Assembly: GCA_039024315.1 (NCBI GenBank)
Contig: JBCCQN010000003.1
Location: forward strand, 91,729 to 155,728
Source of the DNA: JBCAWW01 sp039024315
Lineage (GTDB): Bacteria > Bacteroidota > Bacteroidia > J057
Reading direction: 5' to 3'
Length of the DNA: 64,000 nucleotides
Within the stretch, counting starts at the first letter, position 1; every line of letters starts with the position of its first letter. Under the pieces are notes generated by a model. That model was not told the origin of the DNA. It worked only from the letters and a program-made list of their open reading frames with translations, and ran no database searches. Made by a program: the position numbers and the translations under genes. This document shows, piece by piece, positions 1-8,528 of this stretch.

Positions 1-740
1 ACGGTTTTATCGGCATATATGAGCTACCAATTGTAGTCCAGTACGTCCTTACCATTTTGTTTATCGTGGGCCTTACCAATGCTTATAACCTAATCGATGG
101 TATTGACGGACTAGCGGGTGGGATTGCGAGTATCGCTGGCCTGACCTTTGCGTTATTATTTTTCCATATCGGAGATTATGGCTTTGCCATTTGCTCTTTA
201 GCGATGGTGGGTGCCTTATTAGGCTTTTTGAAATACAATTTTTCTCCGGCAAAAATATTTATGGGAGACACTGGCTCCCTTTCCGTGGGGGTATTGCTGT
301 CCATCCTTGCTGTCAGGTTACTTGGACAAGCCTACTTATTTGAGCAAAGTTTATTCCATGCAGATTGGATTCCCGTTTGGATTTTTGCTGTCTTAGCAGT
401 GCCAATGTTGGATATTACTCAAGTGATGATCAAGCGGATCATGGAAAAGCGTTCGCCCTTTAGCCCAGATCGTGGTCATGTACATCATATGTTACAAAGA
501 ATTGGCTACAATCATGCGCAAGCTAGTATTACCCTCTATGCCGTAAGTCTGCAAAATGTATGTATGACTTGGCTCTTTAGCCAAGCAGGTTTGAACAGCA
601 ACTTAGGATTTGTACTCATCTTGGGGCTGAGTCTTCTTGAGCTTTCATGTCTGATCCATTTCGAAAAAAGCCAAGAGATGCCCACTTATATGCAAAAAAT
701 CAAACAGGTATTGATTGTGATCCAAAGCTATCTATTCTAA
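1..740 (+). CDS. WecA/TagO/MraY-family polyprenyl-phosphate sugar-1-phosphate transferase (5' truncated)
   Basis: This membrane enzyme would transfer a sugar-1-phosphate from a UDP-sugar to undecaprenyl phosphate, the first step of a lipid-linked surface glycan. The reading frame is open from base 3 with no start codon in the window, so the N-terminus lies outside. Visible family motifs are NAYNLIDGIDGLAGG, FMGDTGSLSVG and the cytoplasmic histidine motif DRGHVHHMLQRIG, separated by several hydrophobic segments. These motifs fit the WecA/TagO branch rather than MraY. Its position beside a very large polysaccharide locus fits an initiating role. A TTG at 57 is only an internal codon. Confidence 0.93.
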   Translation, partial: GFIGIYELPIVVQYVLTILFIVGLTNAYNLIDGIDGLAGGIASIAGLTFALLFFHIGDYGFAICSLAMVGALLGFLKYNFSPAKIFMGDTGSLSVGVLLSILAVRLLGQAYLFEQSLFHADWIPVWIFAVLAVPMLDITQVMIKRIMEKRSPFSPDRGHVHHMLQRIGYNHAQASITLYAVSLQNVCMTWLFSQAGLNSNLGFVLILGLSLLELSCLIHFEKSQEMPTYMQKIKQVLIVIQSYLF

Positions 741-790
741 GATTTGCAATCTTCAAGTAGCAGGGCTAGCTTATAAAAAAGCTATCTGCC

Positions 791-1285
791 ATGCTCTTCA
801 ACCGTTACTTTTTATTGACTCTAATCATACTAAGCGCTTGCCAAAGCTCCGAGGAAAACGTTCGGCAGGCCGCAAAAAAATATCTTGATGCCCGACTAAA
901 TGATGACTTTAGTCGGGCTATGCTTTGTGTTAGCCCAGACTCATACGAGGCCTTAGAAGATTTAGCCTCTATGGCTATTGATACTCCGCCCGCTGATGGT
1001 GCTATGCAATATCGAATCACGGAAATCACGGTCAATGGAGATACCGCTAAAGTTGCCTACGAACTCGAAAACTACTTTAGTACAGAGTTCCTTAAGCTTG
1101 AAAAGACGGGGGAAACTTGGCTCATCAAATTAGGGCTTAATGATATACCAGATCCTGCAATGTTAGCTAGAGATTTGACGATCATGGAATCTGAGGATAC
1201 AATCACCAAATTGCAGAGAGAGCTAGATAAACTGCTTTTAGAAGAGGACGATAGCCTCGAACAAGAATTCATTATCCCTAATTGA
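791..1285 (+). CDS. small lipoprotein, DUF4878-like
   Basis: The 164-residue product starts with a hydrophobic stretch ending in the lipobox LSAC (Cys17), so it is probably an outer- or inner-membrane lipoprotein. The mature part (EENVRQAAKKYLDARLNDD, then a GDTAKVAYELEN strand and GETWLIKL) has the fold pattern of NTF2-like DUF4878 lipoproteins. No catalytic residues are recognisable and the role is unknown. It lies about 50 bp after the WecA-like gene and 95 bp before the CotH protein, so co-transcription is possible. One hairpin element (859-872) lies inside it. Confidence 0.8.
   Translation: MLFNRYFLLTLIILSACQSSEENVRQAAKKYLDARLNDDFSRAMLCVSPDSYEALEDLASMAIDTPPADGAMQYRITEITVNGDTAKVAYELENYFSTEFLKLEKTGETWLIKLGLNDIPDPAMLARDLTIMESEDTITKLQRELDKLLLEEDDSLEQEFIIPN
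859..872 (+). repeat. CGTT-hairpin element
   Basis: CGTT foot followed by stem CGGC/GCCG around a 2-nt AG loop, inside the lipoprotein gene. Compact variant of the dispersed family. Confidence 0.5.
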
Positions 1286-1379
1286 GCGGTTGAAGCGTTA
1301 TTTATTACCATTCCTTCCACTATCTGAAATACCTAGGGCAAAATAATTACCTTGATGGCTAATTATTTGGGGTTGAGTT

Positions 1380-4300
1380 ATGCAGATTCATAAGTCAGTT
1401 AGGCAAGCGATTGCCTGCCTTTGTTCTTTATTCTTATTGGGACCTAATTTTCTTTTTGCTCAAGACGAGCTTACCGTATCCTTTAGTCAGGAAAGAGGGC
1501 TGTACACCCAAACACAGACGGTTAGTCTTAGCACCAATTTAACTCAAGCTAGCATTTATTATACCCTCGATGGGACTGTTCCTACTAGTACCAACGGGAC
1601 GCTTTATTCCCAAGCCATTCCAGTTTCCACTACCACTTTTATTAGGGCTGCTGCGCAGAACGCCGATACCATTACCGAGGTTTTTACCCATACTTATCTC
1701 TTTTTAGGAGATATCATCAACCAAGCTAATACAATCAGTGGTTTTCCGGTTAGCGGATTAGAATTTGATGCTAGCCTCAAAAACGATCCAAATTATGGCC
1801 CAGAACTGCTAGAAGGGCTGGAGGCAGTTCCGAGTATGTCTATTGTCCTTAATCCTACGGACTTTGTTACAGCCCACGGCAGCAGTTCTGAGGTACCGGT
1901 TTCTATGGAGATTATTTACCCTGATGGGCGAGATGATATCCAAGAAAACTGCGGTATGAAGCGGGTCGGCGGTTCTTCCTTTAATAGCCCCAAGCGTAAT
2001 TGGCGTTTGACTTTTCGTTCCCAGTATGGGGCCGGAAAACTCAGAGCCCCCATCTTTGGACCTGGAGCTGCCGACGAGCATGATCAAATTGCTCTAAGAC
2101 CTGGATTTCATGGTTGTATCATCAAAAACGGAGGCAAAGACATCAACGATCAGGTCCTACGAAACCTGCAGATCTACATGGATAAAGATAGCGTAGGTAT
2201 CCACGGCTTTTTCGCTCATCTATACATCAATGGTGCTTATTGGGGCCTTTACAATCCCTCAGAAAGAGGAAATAATGGCTTTGCTGAAGCTTATTATGGA
2301 GGCAATAAAGAAGATTGGGACGCCATCAAGCGCAAGTCCAACATGGATGGCAGTATCACTGCTTGGAATACGCTCAACAGCATGGCTAATAATAATGACC
2401 TGACAGATTCTCTCCACTACGCCAATATCCAAGAATACATTGATATAGAGCAGTTTATCAATTATATCCTGATCTGCAACTATGGGCCGCATTCTGACGT
2501 GCATCCCAGTGCCAAAAATAGCTTCGCCATTAGGGATCGCACCAAAAATATTGGCTTTAAATTTTATATCTGGGATACAGAACCAGGGCTTTGGAGCGAT
2601 TGGCGCTATACCAATTCAACCCACAATACTCCTCCTTTCAATAATATCTGGTATGCTCTCTTGACCAATGCAGAGTTCAAAATACAATTGGCTGACCAGA
2701 TGTACTACCATACCAAAGAAGGAGGAATATTAAGTCCAGAATTTGTAATGGCTGAATACGAACGACTCTTTGCCATCGCCCAAAAACCCTTAATTGGCGA
2801 GGCGGCCCGTTGGAAAAATAAAACCATTTACGAAAAGATATTCGCTGAGCGAGATTCAAATCTGTACAGCTACCTCCCCAATCGTACGCAGGTACTGATC
2901 AATACCTATCGCACCCACAACCAGTATCCCAGTATTGATCCGGTGGTGTTTAACCAGTTTGGCGGTAAGGTTGAGGCTGGCTTTCAATTGACTTTGGAAA
3001 ACCCCAATATCCAAGGGACGATATACTTCACAAGTGATGGTTCTGATCCGCGTGCTTATGGTGGGGGAATCAGTAGTTCTGCGCAGCAGTATATCGGACC
3101 CATAAGCCTAAATGCCGCGGTGACCGATATCCGTGCCCGCGTACTGACCAACGGAGAGTGGTCCGCTAGCTGGCCAGCAAGGTTTTACCAACCACAAGAC
3201 TTTAGTGGGCTTTTGATCAATGAAATGCATTACCATCCTGCAGATAGCTGTGGCAGTGAATTTATCGAACTCAAAAACAAAGGCAGTGATACCTTATTCC
3301 TTTCAGATGTCTATTTCTCTGAGGGGCTAAAGTATAGTTTCCCTTATGAGGCGCAGCTTGCCCCTGATAGCCTCCTTGTGCTGGCAAAAAATGCTGATAC
3401 CTTTTTACTCAATTATGGTTTTTTACCAGACGGCGTATATGAGGGCAAACTAGCAAACGAGGGCGAAACGCTCATTTTGACGAGTCCAGATGGGCTGACC
3501 ATTGACTCTCTGCGCTACAAAGATAAATTTCCTTGGGACACCCTTGCCGATGGTTATGGCCCTTCTTTAGAGCTACTGGCGGCTAGTTTAGACAATAAAA
3601 TTGCCGCTAATTGGGCTACCAACACTAATTTTTGTGGCACTCCCAGACGAGATAATTCTATCAATTGCAGTGGTAGTAATACAGATATCATTATCAGTGA
3701 AGTCATGTACAATTATGGCTTTAAACTAGATGGCTTAGATGCTCAAGATTGGGTAGAGTTATATAATCGTAGCAATCAGGATCTAGATATTTCGGCTTGG
3801 CAATTGCGTGATGAGGATAGTACCTATATACTCCCTCCGGGAACGATCATTTCTGCAAACGGCTTTTTGGTTTTGGCAGATAGTCTTGATGATTTTAACT
3901 ATGTTCATCCTGCTGTAGGCGCAGCCGTTAGCCTAGAAGGCCTAGGCTTTAGTGCCAAGGGAGAGCAACTTGCCTTATTTGATGCCAATGCCTGCCCTGT
4001 GAGTGCAATCGTCTATGACAATAAGGCTCCTTGGCCAAAATCTGCTGATGGAGAGGGGTTTAGCCTTATGTTAAAGAACGATTCTCTGGATCCTAGCCTA
4101 CCTACTAGTTGGCTCGCCTCTGGAAATTATGCCGGTACTCCGGCTCAGGTCAACCAACGCTTTTGTGATTCGACACCTCCTCCAATCATCATCAATGAGA
4201 TTGCTTACCGCCCCAATACCTCCTATGACACCAAAGATTGGGTAGAGCTCTACAATCCCAATAATACAGCTATCGATCTCAGTGGTTGGGAACTCCATGA

Positions 4301-7079
4301 CAGCCAAAATTATTATAAGATCCCCCCTGGAACCATTATCGTAGCTGGGGGCTATTTGGTCATTGCGCAAGAGCAATTTTCTTTTTTCACTAAGTATGGG
4401 GCTAGTCTCCCCAACAATATTAGTGTGGTAGGGGACCTAGATTTTGGATTGAGTGGAGACGGTGAATGGGTTGCGCTCTTGACAGACGACCGTTGCTGGG
4501 TAGATGGGCTAAAATACAATGACTCCTATCCTTGGCCTTTGGAGCCCGATGGGCAAGGTCCTACCTTAGCCTTGATTGATCCTAGGTTCGACAATGCTTT
4601 AGCCGCTAGCTGGGCTCCTTCAGATTGGGGGGGCGCTAGCTTGGGTTCACCAGGAGCCGCTAATAATATTCCCGATCCTTGCACGGCCTACCAAGCGTTC
4701 TCCGCAGGAGAGCTCCCCTTAATCAACGAAATCGCATACAACGAAAATCCCGCCTTCCCTACGGGTAACTGGTTGGAAATCCATAATCCTAGTAGCCTCG
4801 CCTTTGATCTGAGTGATTGGATGTTGATTGATGAGGATTCGGTTTTTGTATTCCCTCCGGGAACGTCCATTTCTGCCGGTGGATTTTTGCTTTTGGCAGA
4901 AGATCCGGTGGCCTTGCAAGCTTATTATGCTGATATCCCTGCGGGAACGCCAGTACTGGGACCCTTGGGCATCAAATTTGATAATGGTGGCGAACGACTA
5001 TTGCTATACGCGGCTAGCCGCTGTCTCATTGATTCGCTGCGCTACAATGACAAATATCCTTGGCCAGAAGAGGAACCCCATGACCCTATCATTGCCCTCT
5101 ATCAACAAGGAGTCGATAATGCCGATGGTGCATTTTGGGCGGCTGCGGATCAAGACGGCACCCCTGGTCGAGAAAATGTTTGGGATTGTCAGGCTGGATA
5201 TGGCAAAGCCATTACGAGACTTTGGCTCAAAGCCAATCAAAATCTTCCCGATGGCACTCATATTGCTAACTGGACCGATTACTCGGGCTTTGGCAATGAT
5301 GCGATCCAAAGCAGCGCCAGTGATCAACCCCAATTTTATGCCGATCAACTAAATGGTCATGGGATAGTACGCTTTGATGGTACCCAAGATTGGATGAAGA
5401 TCAACGGACTAGCTAGCACATTAGCTACTAATTCAACGGTATTTGCGGTGTTTGTACCAAGAGCAGATACTGACGACGGCTACTATATTTCGACTCACAA
5501 AGGCGGTTCTAATCGTATCAAAATGGGCCATCGCCAAAATGGTGAGCTCATATATGACGATGATGCCGTTTCCATCACAAGTGGTAGTTATATCGACAAA
5601 GCTAGCATCACTGCCTTTACAATTCATGATGCTGAGACCGAAATCCAAGGCTATGTAAACGGAGAACCCGGCAATATGTGGACTTGGCCTACTGTCAATG
5701 ATGCTGACAGAGCTTCTATTGGACAGGAATTTGATGGCCAAGGCAATGACAATCAAACTTCTAATCACTGGAAGGGAGATCTCGCCGAACTTTTGGTTTT
5801 TGAAGACATTATGGGGTATCATGAAATCCAAGCGGTGCATAGCTATCTCAATATCAAATACGGGATCGAGGTAGCTCCACATTCGCATGCATATTACCCT
5901 TACAAAACCTACGTAGGAGATTTGGCCGGGATAGGCCGAAATATCAGACAATGCCTCAATCAGACTAAAAGTCGTGGCCTCTCCGACATTTTGAGTGTGG
6001 AGGCGATGGAGCAGATGCACCACGAAGATTTTTTGGTTTGGGGCAATAATGAAGCCAGTATGCTCGCCAGTGATTCTGTCCTAAACGTACCAGATGCGCT
6101 AGCTTATCGTATGAATCGTGCTTGGCATTTTGCGGAAACCCAAGAGATTGGCAAGGTGAAATTGAGCTTTGATTTGACAGGGCTAGATTGGGACCATATT
6201 GATCCAAGAGCTTTTGTATTGTTGGTGGATGAGGATGGCGACTTCACAAATGCCAAAATGATCAAACCTTTATTGGCGCAAGATTATACCTTTGAGTTTG
6301 ATATTGAGAATGGGGACTACATTAGTTTGGGAGTGCAAGACTATGTCTTGCTCGAGCTCAAAGCCATCTTGGCAGGTCCTTGGGACAACAATAGCCAATT
6401 GATGCGAGATGATCTGAGAATCCTAAATATCCTTCCCGATACTGATCCCTATACGGGAACGCACAAATTGGATCCAAGTTTACTGCAGTTAACGGGAGAT
6501 AGTGCCATGGTTGATTGGGTGTTGGTCAACCTTTTTAGTGCGATCGATACCTCTTTAGTATGGCAAGAACCTGCCCTTTTGCAACGCGACGGCGATGTGG
6601 TAGGCTTAGACGAGAGTAAGCGGCTCTTGATCCCTAGTATGCCCGGCGATTATTTTGTAGGGCTTGATCACCGCAATCATGTGGCGCTTATGAGTGCGAC
6701 TAGTCACAGCCTTGACGAGCTCCCACTAGCCCTTGATTTTACCACGGATCAGGCTGCTGGTACTAATGCGCAGAAGCAGCTTAGCAGTGGCGTTTATGGT
6801 CTCTGGGGAGGGGATGCCAATGGAGATGAAAAGGTAATCTTTCAAGGGGCTATTAACGATCCTGCAAGTATCTTTTTTGAAGTCCTGACGCACCCTGCAA
6901 ATACGACCTTTGCCCGCAACTATGTCGTAAGTGGCTATCTAGATGCGGATCTAAACCTAGATGGCAAGGTGATTTTTCAGGGTGCCAGCGCTGATGTGAG
7001 TCCCGTGCTAATCAACGTCCTAACCCATCCTGCCAACGCCACCTTTGCGCGAACCTACGTGATTTTTATTGACTTTTAG
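1380..7079 (+). CDS. giant secreted CotH-kinase / lamin-tail domain surface protein with C-terminal KVIFQG repeats
   Basis: The 1899-residue product has a signal peptide ending near FLFAQ (residue 28). Domains in order: a chitobiase-C/Ig-like module (about 30-105, YTLDGTVPT); a CotH kinase-like domain (about 130-510) with INGAYWGLYNPSER and the metal-binding KFYIWDTEPGLW; a second chitobiase-C module (YFTSDGSDP, about 545); four lamin-tail domains starting near 610, 770, 935 and 1113 (INEIAY...WVELYNP...LPPGT); a LamG-like domain (about 1275-1490); a Bacteroidota-type C-terminal domain (AGIGRN...DFLVWGNN); and two dockerin-like repeats (GDANGDEKVIFQG, DLNLDGKVIFQG), each followed by a VLTHPAN motif. 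CotH proteins phosphorylate secreted proteins; this role is inferred here. No canonical T9SS type-A tail is present, so the last repeats may serve in sorting or calcium binding. Several hairpin elements lie in its coding sequence. Confidence 0.9.
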   Translation: MQIHKSVRQAIACLCSLFLLGPNFLFAQDELTVSFSQERGLYTQTQTVSLSTNLTQASIYYTLDGTVPTSTNGTLYSQAIPVSTTTFIRAAAQNADTITEVFTHTYLFLGDIINQANTISGFPVSGLEFDASLKNDPNYGPELLEGLEAVPSMSIVLNPTDFVTAHGSSSEVPVSMEIIYPDGRDDIQENCGMKRVGGSSFNSPKRNWRLTFRSQYGAGKLRAPIFGPGAADEHDQIALRPGFHGCIIKNGGKDINDQVLRNLQIYMDKDSVGIHGFFAHLYINGAYWGLYNPSERGNNGFAEAYYGGNKEDWDAIKRKSNMDGSITAWNTLNSMANNNDLTDSLHYANIQEYIDIEQFINYILICNYGPHSDVHPSAKNSFAIRDRTKNIGFKFYIWDTEPGLWSDWRYTNSTHNTPPFNNIWYALLTNAEFKIQLADQMYYHTKEGGILSPEFVMAEYERLFAIAQKPLIGEAARWKNKTIYEKIFAERDSNLYSYLPNRTQVLINTYRTHNQYPSIDPVVFNQFGGKVEAGFQLTLENPNIQGTIYFTSDGSDPRAYGGGISSSAQQYIGPISLNAAVTDIRARVLTNGEWSASWPARFYQPQDFSGLLINEMHYHPADSCGSEFIELKNKGSDTLFLSDVYFSEGLKYSFPYEAQLAPDSLLVLAKNADTFLLNYGFLPDGVYEGKLANEGETLILTSPDGLTIDSLRYKDKFPWDTLADGYGPSLELLAASLDNKIAANWATNTNFCGTPRRDNSINCSGSNTDIIISEVMYNYGFKLDGLDAQDWVELYNRSNQDLDISAWQLRDEDSTYILPPGTIISANGFLVLADSLDDFNYVHPAVGAAVSLEGLGFSAKGEQLALFDANACPVSAIVYDNKAPWPKSADGEGFSLMLKNDSLDPSLPTSWLASGNYAGTPAQVNQRFCDSTPPPIIINEIAYRPNTSYDTKDWVELYNPNNTAIDLSGWELHDSQNYYKIPPGTIIVAGGYLVIAQEQFSFFTKYGASLPNNISVVGDLDFGLSGDGEWVALLTDDRCWVDGLKYNDSYPWPLEPDGQGPTLALIDPRFDNALAASWAPSDWGGASLGSPGAANNIPDPCTAYQAFSAGELPLINEIAYNENPAFPTGNWLEIHNPSSLAFDLSDWMLIDEDSVFVFPPGTSISAGGFLLLAEDPVALQAYYADIPAGTPVLGPLGIKFDNGGERLLLYAASRCLIDSLRYNDKYPWPEEEPHDPIIALYQQGVDNADGAFWAAADQDGTPGRENVWDCQAGYGKAITRLWLKANQNLPDGTHIANWTDYSGFGNDAIQSSASDQPQFYADQLNGHGIVRFDGTQDWMKINGLASTLATNSTVFAVFVPRADTDDGYYISTHKGGSNRIKMGHRQNGELIYDDDAVSITSGSYIDKASITAFTIHDAETEIQGYVNGEPGNMWTWPTVNDADRASIGQEFDGQGNDNQTSNHWKGDLAELLVFEDIMGYHEIQAVHSYLNIKYGIEVAPHSHAYYPYKTYVGDLAGIGRNIRQCLNQTKSRGLSDILSVEAMEQMHHEDFLVWGNNEASMLASDSVLNVPDALAYRMNRAWHFAETQEIGKVKLSFDLTGLDWDHIDPRAFVLLVDEDGDFTNAKMIKPLLAQDYTFEFDIENGDYISLGVQDYVLLELKAILAGPWDNNSQLMRDDLRILNILPDTDPYTGTHKLDPSLLQLTGDSAMVDWVLVNLFSAIDTSLVWQEPALLQRDGDVVGLDESKRLLIPSMPGDYFVGLDHRNHVALMSATSHSLDELPLALDFTTDQAAGTNAQKQLSSGVYGLWGGDANGDEKVIFQGAINDPASIFFEVLTHPANTTFARNYVVSGYLDADLNLDGKVIFQGASADVSPVLINVLTHPANATFARTYVIFIDF
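3833..3845 (-). repeat. CGTT-hairpin element
   Basis: On the - strand CGTT is followed by stem CCC/GGG with a GGA loop. It overlaps a PPGT codon run of a lamin-tail domain, so protein constraint could explain it. Confidence 0.35.
4695..4710 (+). repeat. GCGTT-hairpin element
   Basis: GCGTT, then stem CTCC/GGAG closed by loop GCA. It lies in the linker before the fourth lamin-tail domain (peptide QAFSAGEL). Confidence 0.7.
4853..4865 (-). repeat. CGTT-hairpin element
   Basis: On the - strand CGTT plus stem CCC/GGG with loop GGA. It is the same codon context (PPGT) as the copy at 3833, so it may be domain homology. Confidence 0.35.
4937..4950 (-). repeat. GCGTT-hairpin element
   Basis: On the - strand GCGTT plus stem CCC/GGG with loop GCA. 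It encodes PAGTP on the + strand. Confidence 0.5.
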
Positions 7080-7084
7080 AGAAC

Positions 7085-7136
7085 GTACTGAGACAAGCGC
7101 GTTAAGTACTTAGACAAAAGTATTCAGTATTTAGAC
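7085..7136 (+). repeat. three 21-bp-phased direct repeats, consensus GTAYTKAGAC
   Basis: The copies are GTACTGAGAC (7085-7094), GTACTTAGAC (7106-7115) and GTATTTAGAC (7127-7136). Their starts are 21 bp apart, two helical turns. A fourth exact copy of GTACTTAGAC lies inverted at 23065-23074. The function is unknown; a protein-binding array is one possibility. Confidence 0.55.
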
Positions 7137-7290
7137 CGAGGGAAATAGGTCTATATGGTTCAGTGAGGCCCTTTTTCTCTATACTAGATACTCCCGAAAG
7201 CTTTCGGTATACTTTCTACTCAGTACTTAAAAAGCCTAAGCTAGGGCTTACACTATTTGGCGCTTTGGCCGAGTTCTGGGATAGGGATGA

Positions 7291-7305
7291 CCGCTGCGCG
7301 GAACG
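7291..7305 (-). repeat. CGTT-hairpin element
   Basis: On the - strand ATCGTT plus stem CCGC/GCGG with loop GCA. The copy is intergenic. Confidence 0.75.
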
Positions 7306-7387
7306 ATCATTCGAGGCAAGGCCTAGAATCCACCGCCACCAAAAGCTGGCTACATGGGTGCAGAGGCATGCTATCCCCTAAAAACAA

Positions 7388-7403
7388 GCGTTCTGCGAAG
7401 CAG
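7388..7403 (+). repeat. GCGTT-hairpin element
   Basis: AAGCGTT plus stem CTGC/GCAG with loop GAA, followed by AAA. It is an intergenic copy matching the long form of the family. Confidence 0.85.
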
Positions 7404-7443
7404 AAACCCCAAAACTAGGCCACTACCTCTAAACCCTAAGGCA

Positions 7444-7474
7444 CAAAAAAAGCGACCTCTGATAAAAGGCCGCT
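7444..7474 (-). terminator. rho-independent terminator after galE
   Basis: Read on the - strand, a 7-bp stem AGCGGCC/GGTCGCT (one G-T pair) with a 10-nt loop is followed directly by a run of seven T residues. It lies about 20 bp past the galE stop codon, at the end of the - strand polysaccharide locus. Confidence 0.8.
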
Positions 7475-7496
7475 CTATTGCTTAAGGGGTACGTAT

Positions 7497-8528
7497 TTAT
7501 TTTGCGTCCACCATGAGATACTCTTGCCATTTCCAAGCGGAGGCCATCATCTCGTCAATTCCTAGCTTAGCTTCCCAGCCTAGCTGCTCCTTAGCCTTAC
7601 TTGAGTCAGAATAGATCGACACCACATCTCCGTTGCGACGAGGGCCTACTTCATAATTGAGGGACTTTCCCGTAATCTTTTCAAAAGCATTGATCGCTTC
7701 GAATACAGTTACGCCATTTCCAGAACCGAGGTTGAAGAGATCGTACTGATGCTCGTTGCGGCCTTCTACGAGGAAGTCAATTGCTTTGATATGTGCCTGC
7801 GCAATGTCCGTCACGTGAATGTAATCTCTGACACATGAGCCATCACGGGTATCGTAATCACCGCCAAAAACTGTCAGTTTGGGTATCAAACCAGCGGCGA
7901 CCATAGTGATGACGGGAACTAGGTTACTGGGGCGATTGACCGGATCTTCACCATTGAGACCGCTCTCATCCCCTCCTACTGGATTAAAGTAGCGGAGGGC
8001 AATGGCGTTTACCTTTTCTGAGGCGTGGATAAAGTCTTTGATGATTCGTTCGCCCACCAGTTTGGTGTGCGCATAAGGAGATTCTGTCTCAGCAACAGGG
8101 CTCTCTTCAGTTACAGGCAGCTGCTCAATATTGCCATAAACTGAACAAGATGAAGAAAATATAAAGGAGTTCACGTCATATTTTTCGCAGCAGTGCAAAA
8201 GATTGATGAGTGAGCCAAAGTTATTGCCATAATACTCTAGGGGTTTATCCACTGATTCCCCCACAGCTTTGAGGGCCGCAAAATGAATAACCCCTACGAT
8301 ATTGGGATGATCTTCAAATACTTTCTCAACAGCAGCGCGGTCCGTAGCATCAATGGCATAGTTGGTCATACGCTTGCCGGTGATTTCTTCGACGCGATCT
8401 AAGGTGCGCGCGGAAGAGTTAACATGGTTATCAATAGAAATGACCTCATAGCGGCCACCCTTCAAGAGCTCGATTGCGGTATGAGAGCCGATATAGCCGG
8501 TCCCTCCAGTAATAAGAATTGCTGACAT
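7497..8528 (-). CDS. galE: UDP-glucose 4-epimerase
   Basis: GalE interconverts UDP-glucose and UDP-galactose (or the N-acetyl forms), supplying precursors for the surface polysaccharide. The 343-residue product is full length for the family. It shows the NAD-binding motif TGGTGYIGSHT at the N-terminus, the SSSCSVYG strand carrying the catalytic Ser, the YxxxK pair in PYAHTKLVGE, and the substrate motif RYFNPVGG. Its ATG overlaps the stop codon of the upstream glycosyltransferase (TAATG), so the two are translationally coupled. A terminator follows, making galE the last gene of the - strand locus. Confidence 0.96.
   Translation of the reverse strand: MSAILITGGTGYIGSHTAIELLKGGRYEVISIDNHVNSSARTLDRVEEITGKRMTNYAIDATDRAAVEKVFEDHPNIVGVIHFAALKAVGESVDKPLEYYGNNFGSLINLLHCCEKYDVNSFIFSSSCSVYGNIEQLPVTEESPVAETESPYAHTKLVGERIIKDFIHASEKVNAIALRYFNPVGGDESGLNGEDPVNRPSNLVPVITMVAAGLIPKLTVFGGDYDTRDGSCVRDYIHVTDIAQAHIKAIDFLVEGRNEHQYDLFNLGSGNGVTVFEAINAFEKITGKSLNYEVGPRRNGDVVSIYSDSSKAKEQLGWEAKLGIDEMMASAWKWQEYLMVDAK

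Larger units (their letters stand above)
7080..7496. other. intergenic region between convergent genes: phased direct repeats, two hairpin elements, one terminator
   Basis: No convincing gene was seen. The region holds three imperfect 10-bp direct repeats spaced exactly 21 bp apart (7085, 7106, 7127), two hairpin elements (7291, 7388) and the likely galE terminator (7444-7474). A 72-codon open frame at 7163-7381 crosses one hairpin element and has no recognisable features. Confidence 0.7.

Noticed and set aside
4828..5352. 174-codon + strand frame overlapping the CotH gene
   Set aside because: Frame-shifted shadow of the lamin-tail/LamG region; the composition (Met/Ile/Pro rich) is not that of a real protein.
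5433..6023. Long - strand open frame of 196 codons opposite the CotH gene
   Set aside because: It lies fully antisense to a well-supported gene with clear domains, and its own translation shows no coding pattern.
1380..7079. The frequent GCTAGC and CTAG words as a possible signal
   Set aside because: They follow from frequent GCT AGC (Ala-Ser) and related codons in this genome; notable because CTAG is rare in many bacteria, but not position-specific.
7163..7381. A 72-codon + strand open frame in the intergenic region after the CotH gene
   Set aside because: No ribosome binding site, no domain features, and the frame runs through a hairpin element; more likely a chance frame, though repeated short frames of this sort in relatives should be checked.
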